This document shows, piece by piece, positions 1-7,256 of a stretch of 9,518 nucleotides of DNA (the stretch's first letter is position 1; every line of letters begins with the position of its first letter). Source of the DNA: Chitinophagaceae bacterium (GTDB lineage: Bacteria; Bacteroidota; Bacteroidia; Chitinophagales; Chitinophagaceae); NCBI GenBank assembly GCA_947472635.1, contig CANJDY010000081.1, positions 1 to 9,518 of the forward strand, read 5' to 3'. The notes under the pieces were generated by a model. That model did no database searches. It saw only the letters and a program-made list of their open reading frames with translations, and had not been told where the DNA came from. A program made the translations under genes and the position numbers.

Positions 1-33
1 GTATTTTAATTCACTGCATTTAAAACATTTTAT

Positions 34-2445
34 ATGAAAAAATTTTTTACCATTTTAAGTTTATTGGGACTTAGTTTTCCTGTGCTTTTTTCTCAACCAA
101 CTGATTTGAAACTTTGGTATCGCCATCCAGCCAACGCTTCTGTGCCCGATGATTTAAAAAGCAGCAAAGATGATCCAGAATGGTTGAAAGCCCTGCCCAT
201 TGGCAATGGCAATCTGGGGGCAATGGTGTTTGGAGATGTAAATATAGAACGCGTACAGTTAAATGAAAAGACCTTGTGGAGTGGCAGTAAAGATGATAAT
301 GACAATCCGGAAGCTTCCAAATATATCAATGAAATACGGGCTTTATTGTTTGAAGGAAAATTTCAGGAGGCTACTAAGCTCACTAATAAAACGCAGATTT
401 GCAAAGGGGTTGGTTCAGGTAGTGGGGGAGGAGCGAAAGTCCCTTTTGGATGTTTTCAAACATTGGGTGACTTGCGGATTGATTTTGGCAGACAAACGGA
501 CTATACCAATTATTATCGGGATCTAAATCTAGGTAATGCCATAGCCAATGTTAGTTACCTGCAAGACGGTATTCATTTTAAACGAGAATATTTTGTCAGT
601 TCTTTTGCGAATTGTTTAGTGGTTCGACTTACTGCTGATAAAAAAGGAGCCATCAGTTTATCGGCAACGCTAAACCGTCCTGAGTATTTTTCAACCCAAT
701 CGGTTAATGGTGAATTGGTAATGTCGGGAGTTTTACAAAATGGCAAGGGCGGAAATGGGATGGAATATATGACTAGGCTGAAAGCTTTGTTGAAAGGGGG
801 TAGCCAAACATTATCTGAAAATAAATTAGCAATCAAAAATGCTGATGAAGTGATTTTATATCTAACTGCTTCTACCGATTATAAAAATAATTACCCTATT
901 TTTAAAGGCAATGGATACAAAAAGATTACCCGTGACAATTTGGATAGGATCTCTCTCAAAACCTACGCTTCGGTAAGAGGGGAGCACATCAAAAATCATC
1001 AATTCTATTTCAATCGGGTGTCTTTGCAGCTAGCAGCGGAAAACAACATCGATACCGTGCCAACAGATGAGCGGCTAAAAAATATACAGCAATCCAAGAA
1101 TGATAATTATTTATCACAATTGTATTTTCAGTACGGCCGATATTTACTGATTTCATCTTCAAGAGAAAATACCTTGCCTGCCAATTTACAAGGTATTTGG
1201 GCTAATAAAATTCAAACCCCTTGGAATGGTGATTACCACACCGACATCAATGTGCAAATGAATTATTGGTTGGCGGAAAACACGAATTTGAGCGACCTGC
1301 ATTTATCACTCACCAATTTCATCCAAAGTATTGAAAAGCCGGCAACAAAATCCGCTGCAATTCAGTTTGGCTTAAAAGGGTGGTGCATCAATCCCATTGT
1401 TAATGTCTGGGGTTTCACTTCCCCCGGGGAGCATCCTTCGTGGGGACTCACCTTCGGTGCCAGTGGCTGGATTTGTCAGCACCTTTGGGAGCATTATGCT
1501 TTCACAAAAGATAAGAAATATTTGGCATCCGTTTTTCCAACGTTGAAGGGTGCTGCAAAATTTTACATAGGATGGTTGGTGCCTGATAAAGAGACGGGAA
1601 AGCTTGTATCTGGACCATCATCATCCCCAGAAAATAGTTTTGTTGTACCAAATTCAAACGGCTATGTGAGCAGCATCAGCATGGGGCCTTCGCATGACCA
1701 GGAAATTATAGAAGAGTTGTTTACCAACATCATACAGGCTGCTGAAATCCTACACGACAAAGATCCTTTTATTAACGAATTAAGGGTAGCCAAAGCGAAT
1801 TTATTAAAGCCCCAAATTGCTCCAGATGGCAGGATTCAAGAATGGGCGAAACCTTATGTTGAAAAGGAGCCAGGACACAGGCATCTATCACATTTGTATG
1901 CTTTGTACCCAGGTAATGCATTCAATAGTGTGCAAACGCCTACTTATTGGGAAGCGGCCAAAAAATCACTTGAATATCGTTTGAAAAATGGTGGAGGGTA
2001 TACTGGATGGAGCGCAGCTTGGGTAACTAATTTATGGGCTAGGTTAAAAGACGGAGAACAAGCTTTACATGCGTTCAATGAAATCCTAATGAAGAAATCT
2101 GCTGAAAATTTATTTGATTTACATCCTCCCTTTCAAATTGATGGAAACTTTGGGGCTACTGCCGGTGTAGCAGAAATGCTCCTGCAAAGTCAGGAAGGGT
2201 TTATTACATTGCTACCTGCACTTCCTTCAAGCTGGAAAGATGGAGAAGTAAAAGGGTTGTGTGCCCGTGGCGGATTTGTAGTAGATATAAAATGGAAGGA
2301 TGGTAAATTACTTACTGCAAAACTGAATTCAAAAAAAGGGGGACTTTGCAAATTGAAATATGGCAATGCTGAAATGGAATTTAAAACGCAGCCAGGAAAA
2401 TATTACCGTTTTGCAGGCGACTTACAATTGAGTCCTATTTTGTAA
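34..2445 (+). CDS. GH95-type exported alpha-L-fucosidase
   Basis: Predicted inverting exo-alpha-L-fucosidase, classically hydrolysing terminal Fuc-alpha-1,2-Gal, acting in the periplasm. The 803 residues match the usual GH95 length of about 750-850. A signal peptide spans residues 1-20 (KK, hydrophobic core, then S20/Q21). The N-terminal beta-sandwich domain carries the family signature near residues 54-84 (LPIGNGNLGAMVFG, then QLNEKTLWSG). The (alpha/alpha)6 catalytic domain covers about 345-715. The expected general acid is E533 in SSPENSF and the conserved Asp is D703 in FQIDGNFG; a short C-terminal beta domain follows. H402-T403-D404-I405-N406 aligns with the H-x-N-x-N motif of the Bifidobacterium enzyme AfcA. 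Retained H402 argues for fucosidase rather than alpha-L-galactosidase activity, but the first catalytic Asn is Asp here. The first gene visible, it starts a co-directional cluster; its promoter is not identifiable in the 33 bases upstream. Family call is firm; exact substrate is inferred. Confidence 0.93.
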   Translation: MKKFFTILSLLGLSFPVLFSQPTDLKLWYRHPANASVPDDLKSSKDDPEWLKALPIGNGNLGAMVFGDVNIERVQLNEKTLWSGSKDDNDNPEASKYINEIRALLFEGKFQEATKLTNKTQICKGVGSGSGGGAKVPFGCFQTLGDLRIDFGRQTDYTNYYRDLNLGNAIANVSYLQDGIHFKREYFVSSFANCLVVRLTADKKGAISLSATLNRPEYFSTQSVNGELVMSGVLQNGKGGNGMEYMTRLKALLKGGSQTLSENKLAIKNADEVILYLTASTDYKNNYPIFKGNGYKKITRDNLDRISLKTYASVRGEHIKNHQFYFNRVSLQLAAENNIDTVPTDERLKNIQQSKNDNYLSQLYFQYGRYLLISSSRENTLPANLQGIWANKIQTPWNGDYHTDINVQMNYWLAENTNLSDLHLSLTNFIQSIEKPATKSAAIQFGLKGWCINPIVNVWGFTSPGEHPSWGLTFGASGWICQHLWEHYAFTKDKKYLASVFPTLKGAAKFYIGWLVPDKETGKLVSGPSSSPENSFVVPNSNGYVSSISMGPSHDQEIIEELFTNIIQAAEILHDKDPFINELRVAKANLLKPQIAPDGRIQEWAKPYVEKEPGHRHLSHLYALYPGNAFNSVQTPTYWEAAKKSLEYRLKNGGGYTGWSAAWVTNLWARLKDGEQALHAFNEILMKKSAENLFDLHPPFQIDGNFGATAGVAEMLLQSQEGFITLLPALPSSWKDGEVKGLCARGGFVVDIKWKDGKLLTAKLNSKKGGLCKLKYGNAEMEFKTQPGKYYRFAGDLQLSPIL

Positions 2446-2540
2446 ATGAGGACTTGTGGATTTTACAGTTATCTGTTAAAATGTTTCATTGAATGAGGTT
2501 CATCTGTTTTAAACGATTATTTAATTTCAATTTTGTTGCA

Positions 2541-3869
2541 ATGAAAAAAAATGTATTTTTTTTGAGCCTGTTTTGTTTGATAGGTCTATTGGTTCATGCT
2601 CAGCCTAAGATAGACCCTTCTAGTATTCAAGAAAAAATGAGTTGGTTTGCCGATGCTAAATTGGGCATCTTTATTCATGCAGGTATTTATTCGGTCAATG
2701 GAATCGATGAGTCTTGGAGTTTTCATAACAAAAAAATCAGTCATGCTGATTATATGAAACAGTTAAACGGGTATACACTTAATAAATATGATCCGAATTA
2801 TTGGGCAGATCTAATTAAAGAAAGTGGTGCCAAGTATGCCGTTATTACTACCAAACACCATGATGGGGTAGCCATGTACGATACCAAACTCAATGAGCTA
2901 AGTATTGTAAAAGCAACTCCTGCCAAAAAAGACATGGTGAAACCTTTTTTTGAAGCATTGCGTAAGCGGGATATCAAATGCGGCGCTTATTTTTCTTTGA
3001 TAGATTGGTCGAATGCGGATTATCCTGGTTTTTTGAAAGATAGCTCTAGGTATAAACTGCAGGATGATTACCCGCGTTGGAATAAATTTAGGGCATTTTT
3101 TCAGGGGCAGATAAAAGAAATTAGTGATCGGTTTAATCCGGATCTGTGGTGGTTTGACGGAGATTGGGAACATAGTGCAGAAGAGTGGGAATCAGAAAAA
3201 GTACGCCAAATCATACTTTCTAAAAACCCTGTATCTATTATTAATGGTCGATTACAGGGGTATGGTGATTATGCTACCCCTGAGCAGAATTTCCCTGTAA
3301 GCCGCCCTCATTTAAATTGGTGGGAACTTTGTATGACTATCAATGATAATTGGGGATTTCAGCCAAAGGACCAAAACTGGAAAACCCCTTTTGAAATCAT
3401 AACTATTTTTGTAGATGCAGTTTCCAATGGAGGAAACCTTTTATTGGATATTGGCCCTAAAGAAGACGGAACGATTCCTGAACAGGAAATCAATGTATTA
3501 AAAGAATTGGGTGCTTGGAATAAAAAAAATTCCGCTGCAATCTTTGCTACGGTTGGAGGAATCCCGAAGGGGCATTTTTACGGCCCAACCACTTTATCGA
3601 AAGACTCTACAAAACTTTATTTATTTGTGCATGGCAATACCAGTGGACAACTCATGTTGAAGGGGTTGGATTGTAAAATTGATGACATAATGGTTTTGGG
3701 TAACGGCGCGAAGCTGACACATAAGGTTGTTGGAAAAATATCTTGGAGTCCTGTTCCGGGTTTGGTTTATATCAATCTGCCCGAAGGGGTTCAGGATAAA
3801 TACGTAACCGTTTTGCAAGTAACACTCAATAAATCAATAAAACTATATAGTGGCCAAGGTGGTTTATGA
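2541..3869 (+). CDS. GH29 alpha-L-fucosidase, A-like (broad specificity)
   Basis: Predicted retaining alpha-L-fucosidase of 442 residues. The frame stays open to an ATG at 2493, but the ATG at 2541 is chosen because it begins a clean signal peptide (KKN, Leu/Phe core, V18-H-A20/Q21); the upstream 16 residues would bury it. The N-terminal TIM barrel shows AKLGIFIH with H46, TTKHHDG with H106-H107 (fucose-binding His pair), and LWWFDGDWE with D206 as the expected nucleophile. WFDGDWE resembles the WSDGEW form of GH29-A enzymes, which accept alpha-1,2/3/4/6 linkages and aryl fucosides. A C-terminal beta-sandwich domain (about 345-442) ends in KLYSGQGGL. The usual Trp of FIHWG is Ala (A47), and the loop after it reads DESW rather than SEWY, which may alter the -1/+1 subsites. 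It sits 95 bases after the GH95 gene and is probably cotranscribed. The acid/base residue cannot be assigned by eye, as it varies in the A group. Confidence 0.9.
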   Translation: MKKNVFFLSLFCLIGLLVHAQPKIDPSSIQEKMSWFADAKLGIFIHAGIYSVNGIDESWSFHNKKISHADYMKQLNGYTLNKYDPNYWADLIKESGAKYAVITTKHHDGVAMYDTKLNELSIVKATPAKKDMVKPFFEALRKRDIKCGAYFSLIDWSNADYPGFLKDSSRYKLQDDYPRWNKFRAFFQGQIKEISDRFNPDLWWFDGDWEHSAEEWESEKVRQIILSKNPVSIINGRLQGYGDYATPEQNFPVSRPHLNWWELCMTINDNWGFQPKDQNWKTPFEIITIFVDAVSNGGNLLLDIGPKEDGTIPEQEINVLKELGAWNKKNSAAIFATVGGIPKGHFYGPTTLSKDSTKLYLFVHGNTSGQLMLKGLDCKIDDIMVLGNGAKLTHKVVGKISWSPVPGLVYINLPEGVQDKYVTVLQVTLNKSIKLYSGQGGL

Positions 3870-4007
3870 TGCAAAATTATTACCTATTAAAAAAAATATT
3901 TTTATCGGTCTGTAAATAACATCAGGTTGATTTAAAAAATCAAGTTTCAGAATTAAAATTGGGTATTTTATAGCGGTATTAAATTTAAATAATTAAAAAT
4001 TCACATT
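3870..4007 (+). promoter_or_regulatory. Largest intergenic gap, possible internal promoter
   Basis: This AT-rich gap holds a possible Bacteroidota-type promoter. The sequence TAAATTTA at 3980-3987 matches the TAnnTTTG -7 consensus except for the final G. An ATTG at 3958-3961, a 3-of-4 match to the TTTG -33 element, lies 18 bases upstream. This would start transcription close before the GH20 ATG at 4008. Such matches occur by chance in AT-rich DNA, so support is weak. Confidence 0.25.
3927..3943 (+). repeat. Perfect AT-rich inverted repeat (7-bp stem)
   Basis: TTGATTT, a three-base AAA loop and AAATCAA form a perfect 7-bp hairpin 57 bases after the GH29-A stop. Only one pair is G-C, and no T-run follows, so it would be a weak terminator at best. 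It could also be a regulator half-site pair or chance. Confidence 0.3.
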
Positions 4008-5645
4008 ATGATAAAGTCATTTCTTCTTTTAGGTAGTTTTATATTGTGTTGTGCTCCTTCGTTTGAGCAGCAAGTCCATATCATTCCCCAGCCTTTGCAG
4101 GTAAGCACCGGCAAGGGGCGTTTTATTGTAAACCCAGAAACGAAATTGGTAATTGCCAACCAGCAGGATGCTACTACAGCCACATTTTTAAACAAATATT
4201 TATTTACAAACTATGGCTTTTCATTAAAAATTGTAAAGAATGCTACCAGTAATTCCATTCAAATTACAAGCCTTACCCAGCAGGAGGGCCTGAAGGCAGC
4301 TGGTTACCATTTGCAATCCACAACGAAAGGAGTTGTTATCACCGGAAATTCTGCGGCGGGTAGTTTTTATGGAATGCAAACCTTACTCCAGTTGCTTCCC
4401 ACCGAAAAAAGCAAAGCTTTAAGTATTCCAGTAGTGCAGGTGGATGACCAGCCACGCTTTGCTTACAGGGGTGCTATGTTGGATGTGGGTCGTCATTTTC
4501 TTCCAGTTAGTTTCATTAAGAAATATCTTGATTATCTGGCCTTGCATAAACTGAATTATTTTCATTGGCATTTGACGGAGGACCAGGGCTGGAGAATTGA
4601 AATTAAAAAGTACCCTAATCTTACCAAAGTAGGAGCTTGGCGCAATGGTACCATTGTAGGCCGCTATCCGGGTAAGGGAAATGACAATAGAAGGGATGGT
4701 GGTTTTTACACACAAGAACAGGTAAAGGAAATTGTACAATATGCTGCCGATAGATTCATTACGGTAATTCCAGAAATTGAAATGCCAGGTCATAGTGGTG
4801 CAGCTATTGCAGCCTATCCAATGTTAAGTTGCTTTCCTAATCAAAAAACAGTTATTCCTGACAATATGATTGCAGAAAAGAGTAAGCTGGAATTGGCTTC
4901 CGGAAGGGTTAAACTGGTACAGGAAACTTGGGGGGTACATTCCGATGTATATGCCCCTACTGAATATACATTTAAATTTTTAGAAGATGTGTTGGATGAA
5001 GTGATGGCATTGTTTCCTTCAAAATATATCCATGTAGGAGGCGACGAGTGCCCTAAGGATGCCTGGAAAAAGAGTGAATTTTGTCAGCAGCTAATTAAAG
5101 AAAAAGGTTTAAAGGATGAACACGGTTTACAAAGCTATTTTATTCAGCGGATGGAGCAATACATCAATAAAAAAGGCAGGACATTGATAGGCTGGGATGA
5201 AATATTGGAAGGCGGTCTTGCCCCCAATGCAATTGTGATGAGCTGGAGAGGGGAAGAAGGTGGTATTGCTGCGGCAAAGGAAAACCACCAGGTAATTATG
5301 ACTCCTGGAAGCCATGTTTATTTAGATCATTCCCAAACTAATAATGAAGACTCGGTTACTATTGGTGGTTTTTTAACAATGGAAACAGTATATAGTTACG
5401 AACCCGTACCCAAAGAATTGACTGCTCAACAAGCTACCTATGTTTTAGGAGCACAGGGAAATGTATGGACGGAATACATGTCCAATCCATCAAAAGTGGA
5501 ATACATGTTATTTCCGCGTTTAAGTGCATTGAGCGAAGTGTTGTGGTCTGCAAAGGAAAATAAGAACTGGCCAGCTTTTCAAACCAAAATGGAATCACAG
5601 TATAAAAGATATAAGGTTTGGGAAGCCAATTATTTTAAAAAATAA
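4008..5645 (+). CDS. GH20 beta-N-acetylhexosaminidase
   Basis: Predicted exo-beta-N-acetylhexosaminidase that releases terminal GlcNAc or GalNAc by substrate-assisted catalysis. Its 545 residues are typical for a two-domain GH20. An N-terminal GH20b-type alpha/beta domain (about 24-145, opening HIIPQPLQV) precedes a TIM barrel (about 150-505). Visible active-site residues are R154 and D159 (RGAMLDVGRHF), HWHLTEDQGWR at 186-196, EMPGHSG, the catalytic pair D346-E347 in HVGGDECP, W396 (IGWDE), W413 (MSWRG) and W487/E489/Y490 (NVWTEY), so the enzyme looks intact. The N-terminus is hydrophobic (residues 5-16) but the leader end is atypical: C14-C15 has no proper lipobox and E20 precedes Q21-Q22. 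Export is still expected. The stop lies 2 bases before the sulfatase start, so the two are almost certainly cotranscribed. A gap of 138 bases upstream, the largest in the window, could hold an internal promoter. GlcNAc versus GalNAc preference cannot be read. Confidence 0.95.
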   Translation: MIKSFLLLGSFILCCAPSFEQQVHIIPQPLQVSTGKGRFIVNPETKLVIANQQDATTATFLNKYLFTNYGFSLKIVKNATSNSIQITSLTQQEGLKAAGYHLQSTTKGVVITGNSAAGSFYGMQTLLQLLPTEKSKALSIPVVQVDDQPRFAYRGAMLDVGRHFLPVSFIKKYLDYLALHKLNYFHWHLTEDQGWRIEIKKYPNLTKVGAWRNGTIVGRYPGKGNDNRRDGGFYTQEQVKEIVQYAADRFITVIPEIEMPGHSGAAIAAYPMLSCFPNQKTVIPDNMIAEKSKLELASGRVKLVQETWGVHSDVYAPTEYTFKFLEDVLDEVMALFPSKYIHVGGDECPKDAWKKSEFCQQLIKEKGLKDEHGLQSYFIQRMEQYINKKGRTLIGWDEILEGGLAPNAIVMSWRGEEGGIAAAKENHQVIMTPGSHVYLDHSQTNNEDSVTIGGFLTMETVYSYEPVPKELTAQQATYVLGAQGNVWTEYMSNPSKVEYMLFPRLSALSEVLWSAKENKNWPAFQTKMESQYKRYKVWEANYFKK

Positions 5646-5647
5646 AA

Positions 5648-7162
5648 ATGAAACAGGGTATATTGTTAGTAGCGCTGGGTTTGCATTTATCGCTATTTGC
5701 TCAGATTAAACCAAACATCATTGTGTTTCTTGTTGATGATATGGGTTGGCAAGATTGTTCTGTTAATTTTTGGACTCAGGCAACACCCTTTAACAGATTG
5801 TATCATACTCCAAACTTAGAGCGTTTAGCCAAAGAGGGAATGAAGTTTACCAATGCCTATGCGGCTCCGGTTTGTACACCCACCCGGTCGAGTATGCTTA
5901 CTGGAATGAATAGTGCTCATCTTGGAATCACCAATTGGACATCACCTTGGAAAAATAATAATACAGATAGTAAGGATGAGCAAATGACTGCCGCCGACTG
6001 GAATATAAATGGGTTAAGTCCAGTTCCGGGTATTGGAAAAACCTATTATGCCACTCCTTTTCCTACTCTTTTAAAATCAGCTGGATATTATACTATTCAT
6101 GTGGGTAAAGCCCATTGGGCATCTATGGGTACACCGGGTGCCAATCCCTATAACATGGGTTTTATGGTCAATGTTTCAGGACATGCTGCTGGCCATCCCC
6201 AGAGTTATTATGGTAAAGACAATTATGGAAATATTCCTGGAAAAACAAGTGCCCAAGCGGTTCCTGACTTAGAGGAATATTTTGGGTCGGACACTTTTTT
6301 AACGGAAGCATTAACCCTTGAAGCCATTAAAGCGTTGCAAGCCCCGATTCGAAATAAACAACCCTTTTATTTGAATATGGCTCATTATGCAATTCATGCA
6401 CCTATTATGGCGGACAATCGTTTTTTTAAGAAATACTTGGATGCGGGGATGGATACTACTGAAGCAAAATACGCTTCCCTTATTGAGGGAATGGATAAGA
6501 GCCTAGGAGATATTATGAATTTTCTGAAAGAAAAAAAAGTTGATCAAAACACCATTATTATTTTCATGAGTGATAACGGAGGATTGAGCCTTACTCCTCC
6601 AAGAGGGGGTAAGCAGCATACCCAAAATCTTCCGCTCAAAGCTGGTAAGGGTTCTGTTTATGAAGGTGGTATACGAGAGCCAATGATTGTAAAGTGGCCT
6701 AGCGTTGTGCGTCCCAATTCAACTGCCAATCAATATGTAATGATCGAAGATTTTTTTCCTACGATTTTACAAATGGCGGGTTTGAAAAATTACAAATCTG
6801 TGCAGGCGGTCGATGGTAAAAGCCTTATGCCTATTTTGAAAAATGCTAATTTTTCTGACACCTCCAGATCCTTGATTTGGCATTTCCCTAATAAATGGAC
6901 CGATAAGGATGGCCCAGGTATAAATTATTATAGCGCCATTAGGAAAGGAGACTGGAAAATGATTTACAGTATGCGCACGGGAAAGAAAGAGTTGTACAAC
7001 CTTGCTATTGATATTGGAGAAAGCAATGATCTTTCAAGTCAGTATGCCGGCAAATTGGTAGAATTATCTACATTGCTTTCCAATCAATTTAGGCAGTGGA
7101 AATCGCCGATGCCTCGATTTAAAAATACCGGAAAGCTTGTCCCTTTTCCAGATGGGCTTTGA
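5648..7162 (+). CDS. S1-type formylglycine-dependent sulfatase, exported
   Basis: Predicted carbohydrate sulfatase (alkaline-phosphatase fold, Ca-dependent) hydrolysing a sulfate ester on a sugar. Length is 504 residues. A signal peptide covers residues 1-18 (L-F-A/Q19). The signature C76-T-P-T-R80-SSMLTG is the C-x-P-x-R motif whose Cys is oxidised to formylglycine. Metal ligands are D30-D31 (FLVDDMG) and D309-N310 (SDNGG). Other active-site positions are K154/H156 (VGKAHW), H250 (YAIHAP) and K334 (AGKGS.YEGG); all expected residues are present. The overall pattern recalls the 450-510-residue arylsulfatase A-like enzymes of Bacteroidota PULs, perhaps those acting on sulfated galactose or hexosamine (S1_16-like), but that subfamily call is only an impression. 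Maturation requires an FGE or anaerobic maturase that is not encoded here. The start 2 bases after the GH20 stop suggests translational coupling and a shared sulfated amino-sugar substrate. Confidence 0.93.
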   Translation: MKQGILLVALGLHLSLFAQIKPNIIVFLVDDMGWQDCSVNFWTQATPFNRLYHTPNLERLAKEGMKFTNAYAAPVCTPTRSSMLTGMNSAHLGITNWTSPWKNNNTDSKDEQMTAADWNINGLSPVPGIGKTYYATPFPTLLKSAGYYTIHVGKAHWASMGTPGANPYNMGFMVNVSGHAAGHPQSYYGKDNYGNIPGKTSAQAVPDLEEYFGSDTFLTEALTLEAIKALQAPIRNKQPFYLNMAHYAIHAPIMADNRFFKKYLDAGMDTTEAKYASLIEGMDKSLGDIMNFLKEKKVDQNTIIIFMSDNGGLSLTPPRGGKQHTQNLPLKAGKGSVYEGGIREPMIVKWPSVVRPNSTANQYVMIEDFFPTILQMAGLKNYKSVQAVDGKSLMPILKNANFSDTSRSLIWHFPNKWTDKDGPGINYYSAIRKGDWKMIYSMRTGKKELYNLAIDIGESNDLSSQYAGKLVELSTLLSNQFRQWKSPMPRFKNTGKLVPFPDGL

Positions 7163-7256
7163 ATGGAAAAAAGTAGGGTGTTTGATTAGCAAGTGCATTT
7201 CAGACAATAAGAAACAAATTGAAATTGTTTAAGAAATATCATCATAAAAATTCGTT

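Noticed and set aside
400..441. Gly/Ser-rich stretch (about residues 123-136) in the GH95 protein, possible linker or low-complexity insertion
   Set aside because: It sits just before the conserved TLGDL element inside the N-terminal domain and looks like a surface loop found in related GH95 proteins, not a domain linker or repeat expansion.
2446..2540. Possible promoter (TAATTTCA at about 2522) before the A-like GH29 gene
   Set aside because: Only six of eight consensus positions match, it lies too close to the ATG, and no convincing -33 element is present.
4041..4055. Lipoprotein signal at the Cys pair of the GH20 leader
   Set aside because: The residues before either Cys are F-I-L or I-L-C, lacking the small residue at -1 required by signal peptidase II.
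4419..4793. 124-residue open frame on the minus strand
   Set aside because: It lies wholly inside the GH20 catalytic domain, has no recognisable domain, and is best explained as a shadow of the plus-strand gene. The same holds for the other minus-strand frames in the window.
7212..7230. Inverted repeat AAACAA / TTGTTT with a 7-base loop between the sulfatase and GH29-B genes
   Set aside because: The stem is only 6 bp with one G-C pair, and no T-run follows; expected by chance in AT-rich intergenic DNA.
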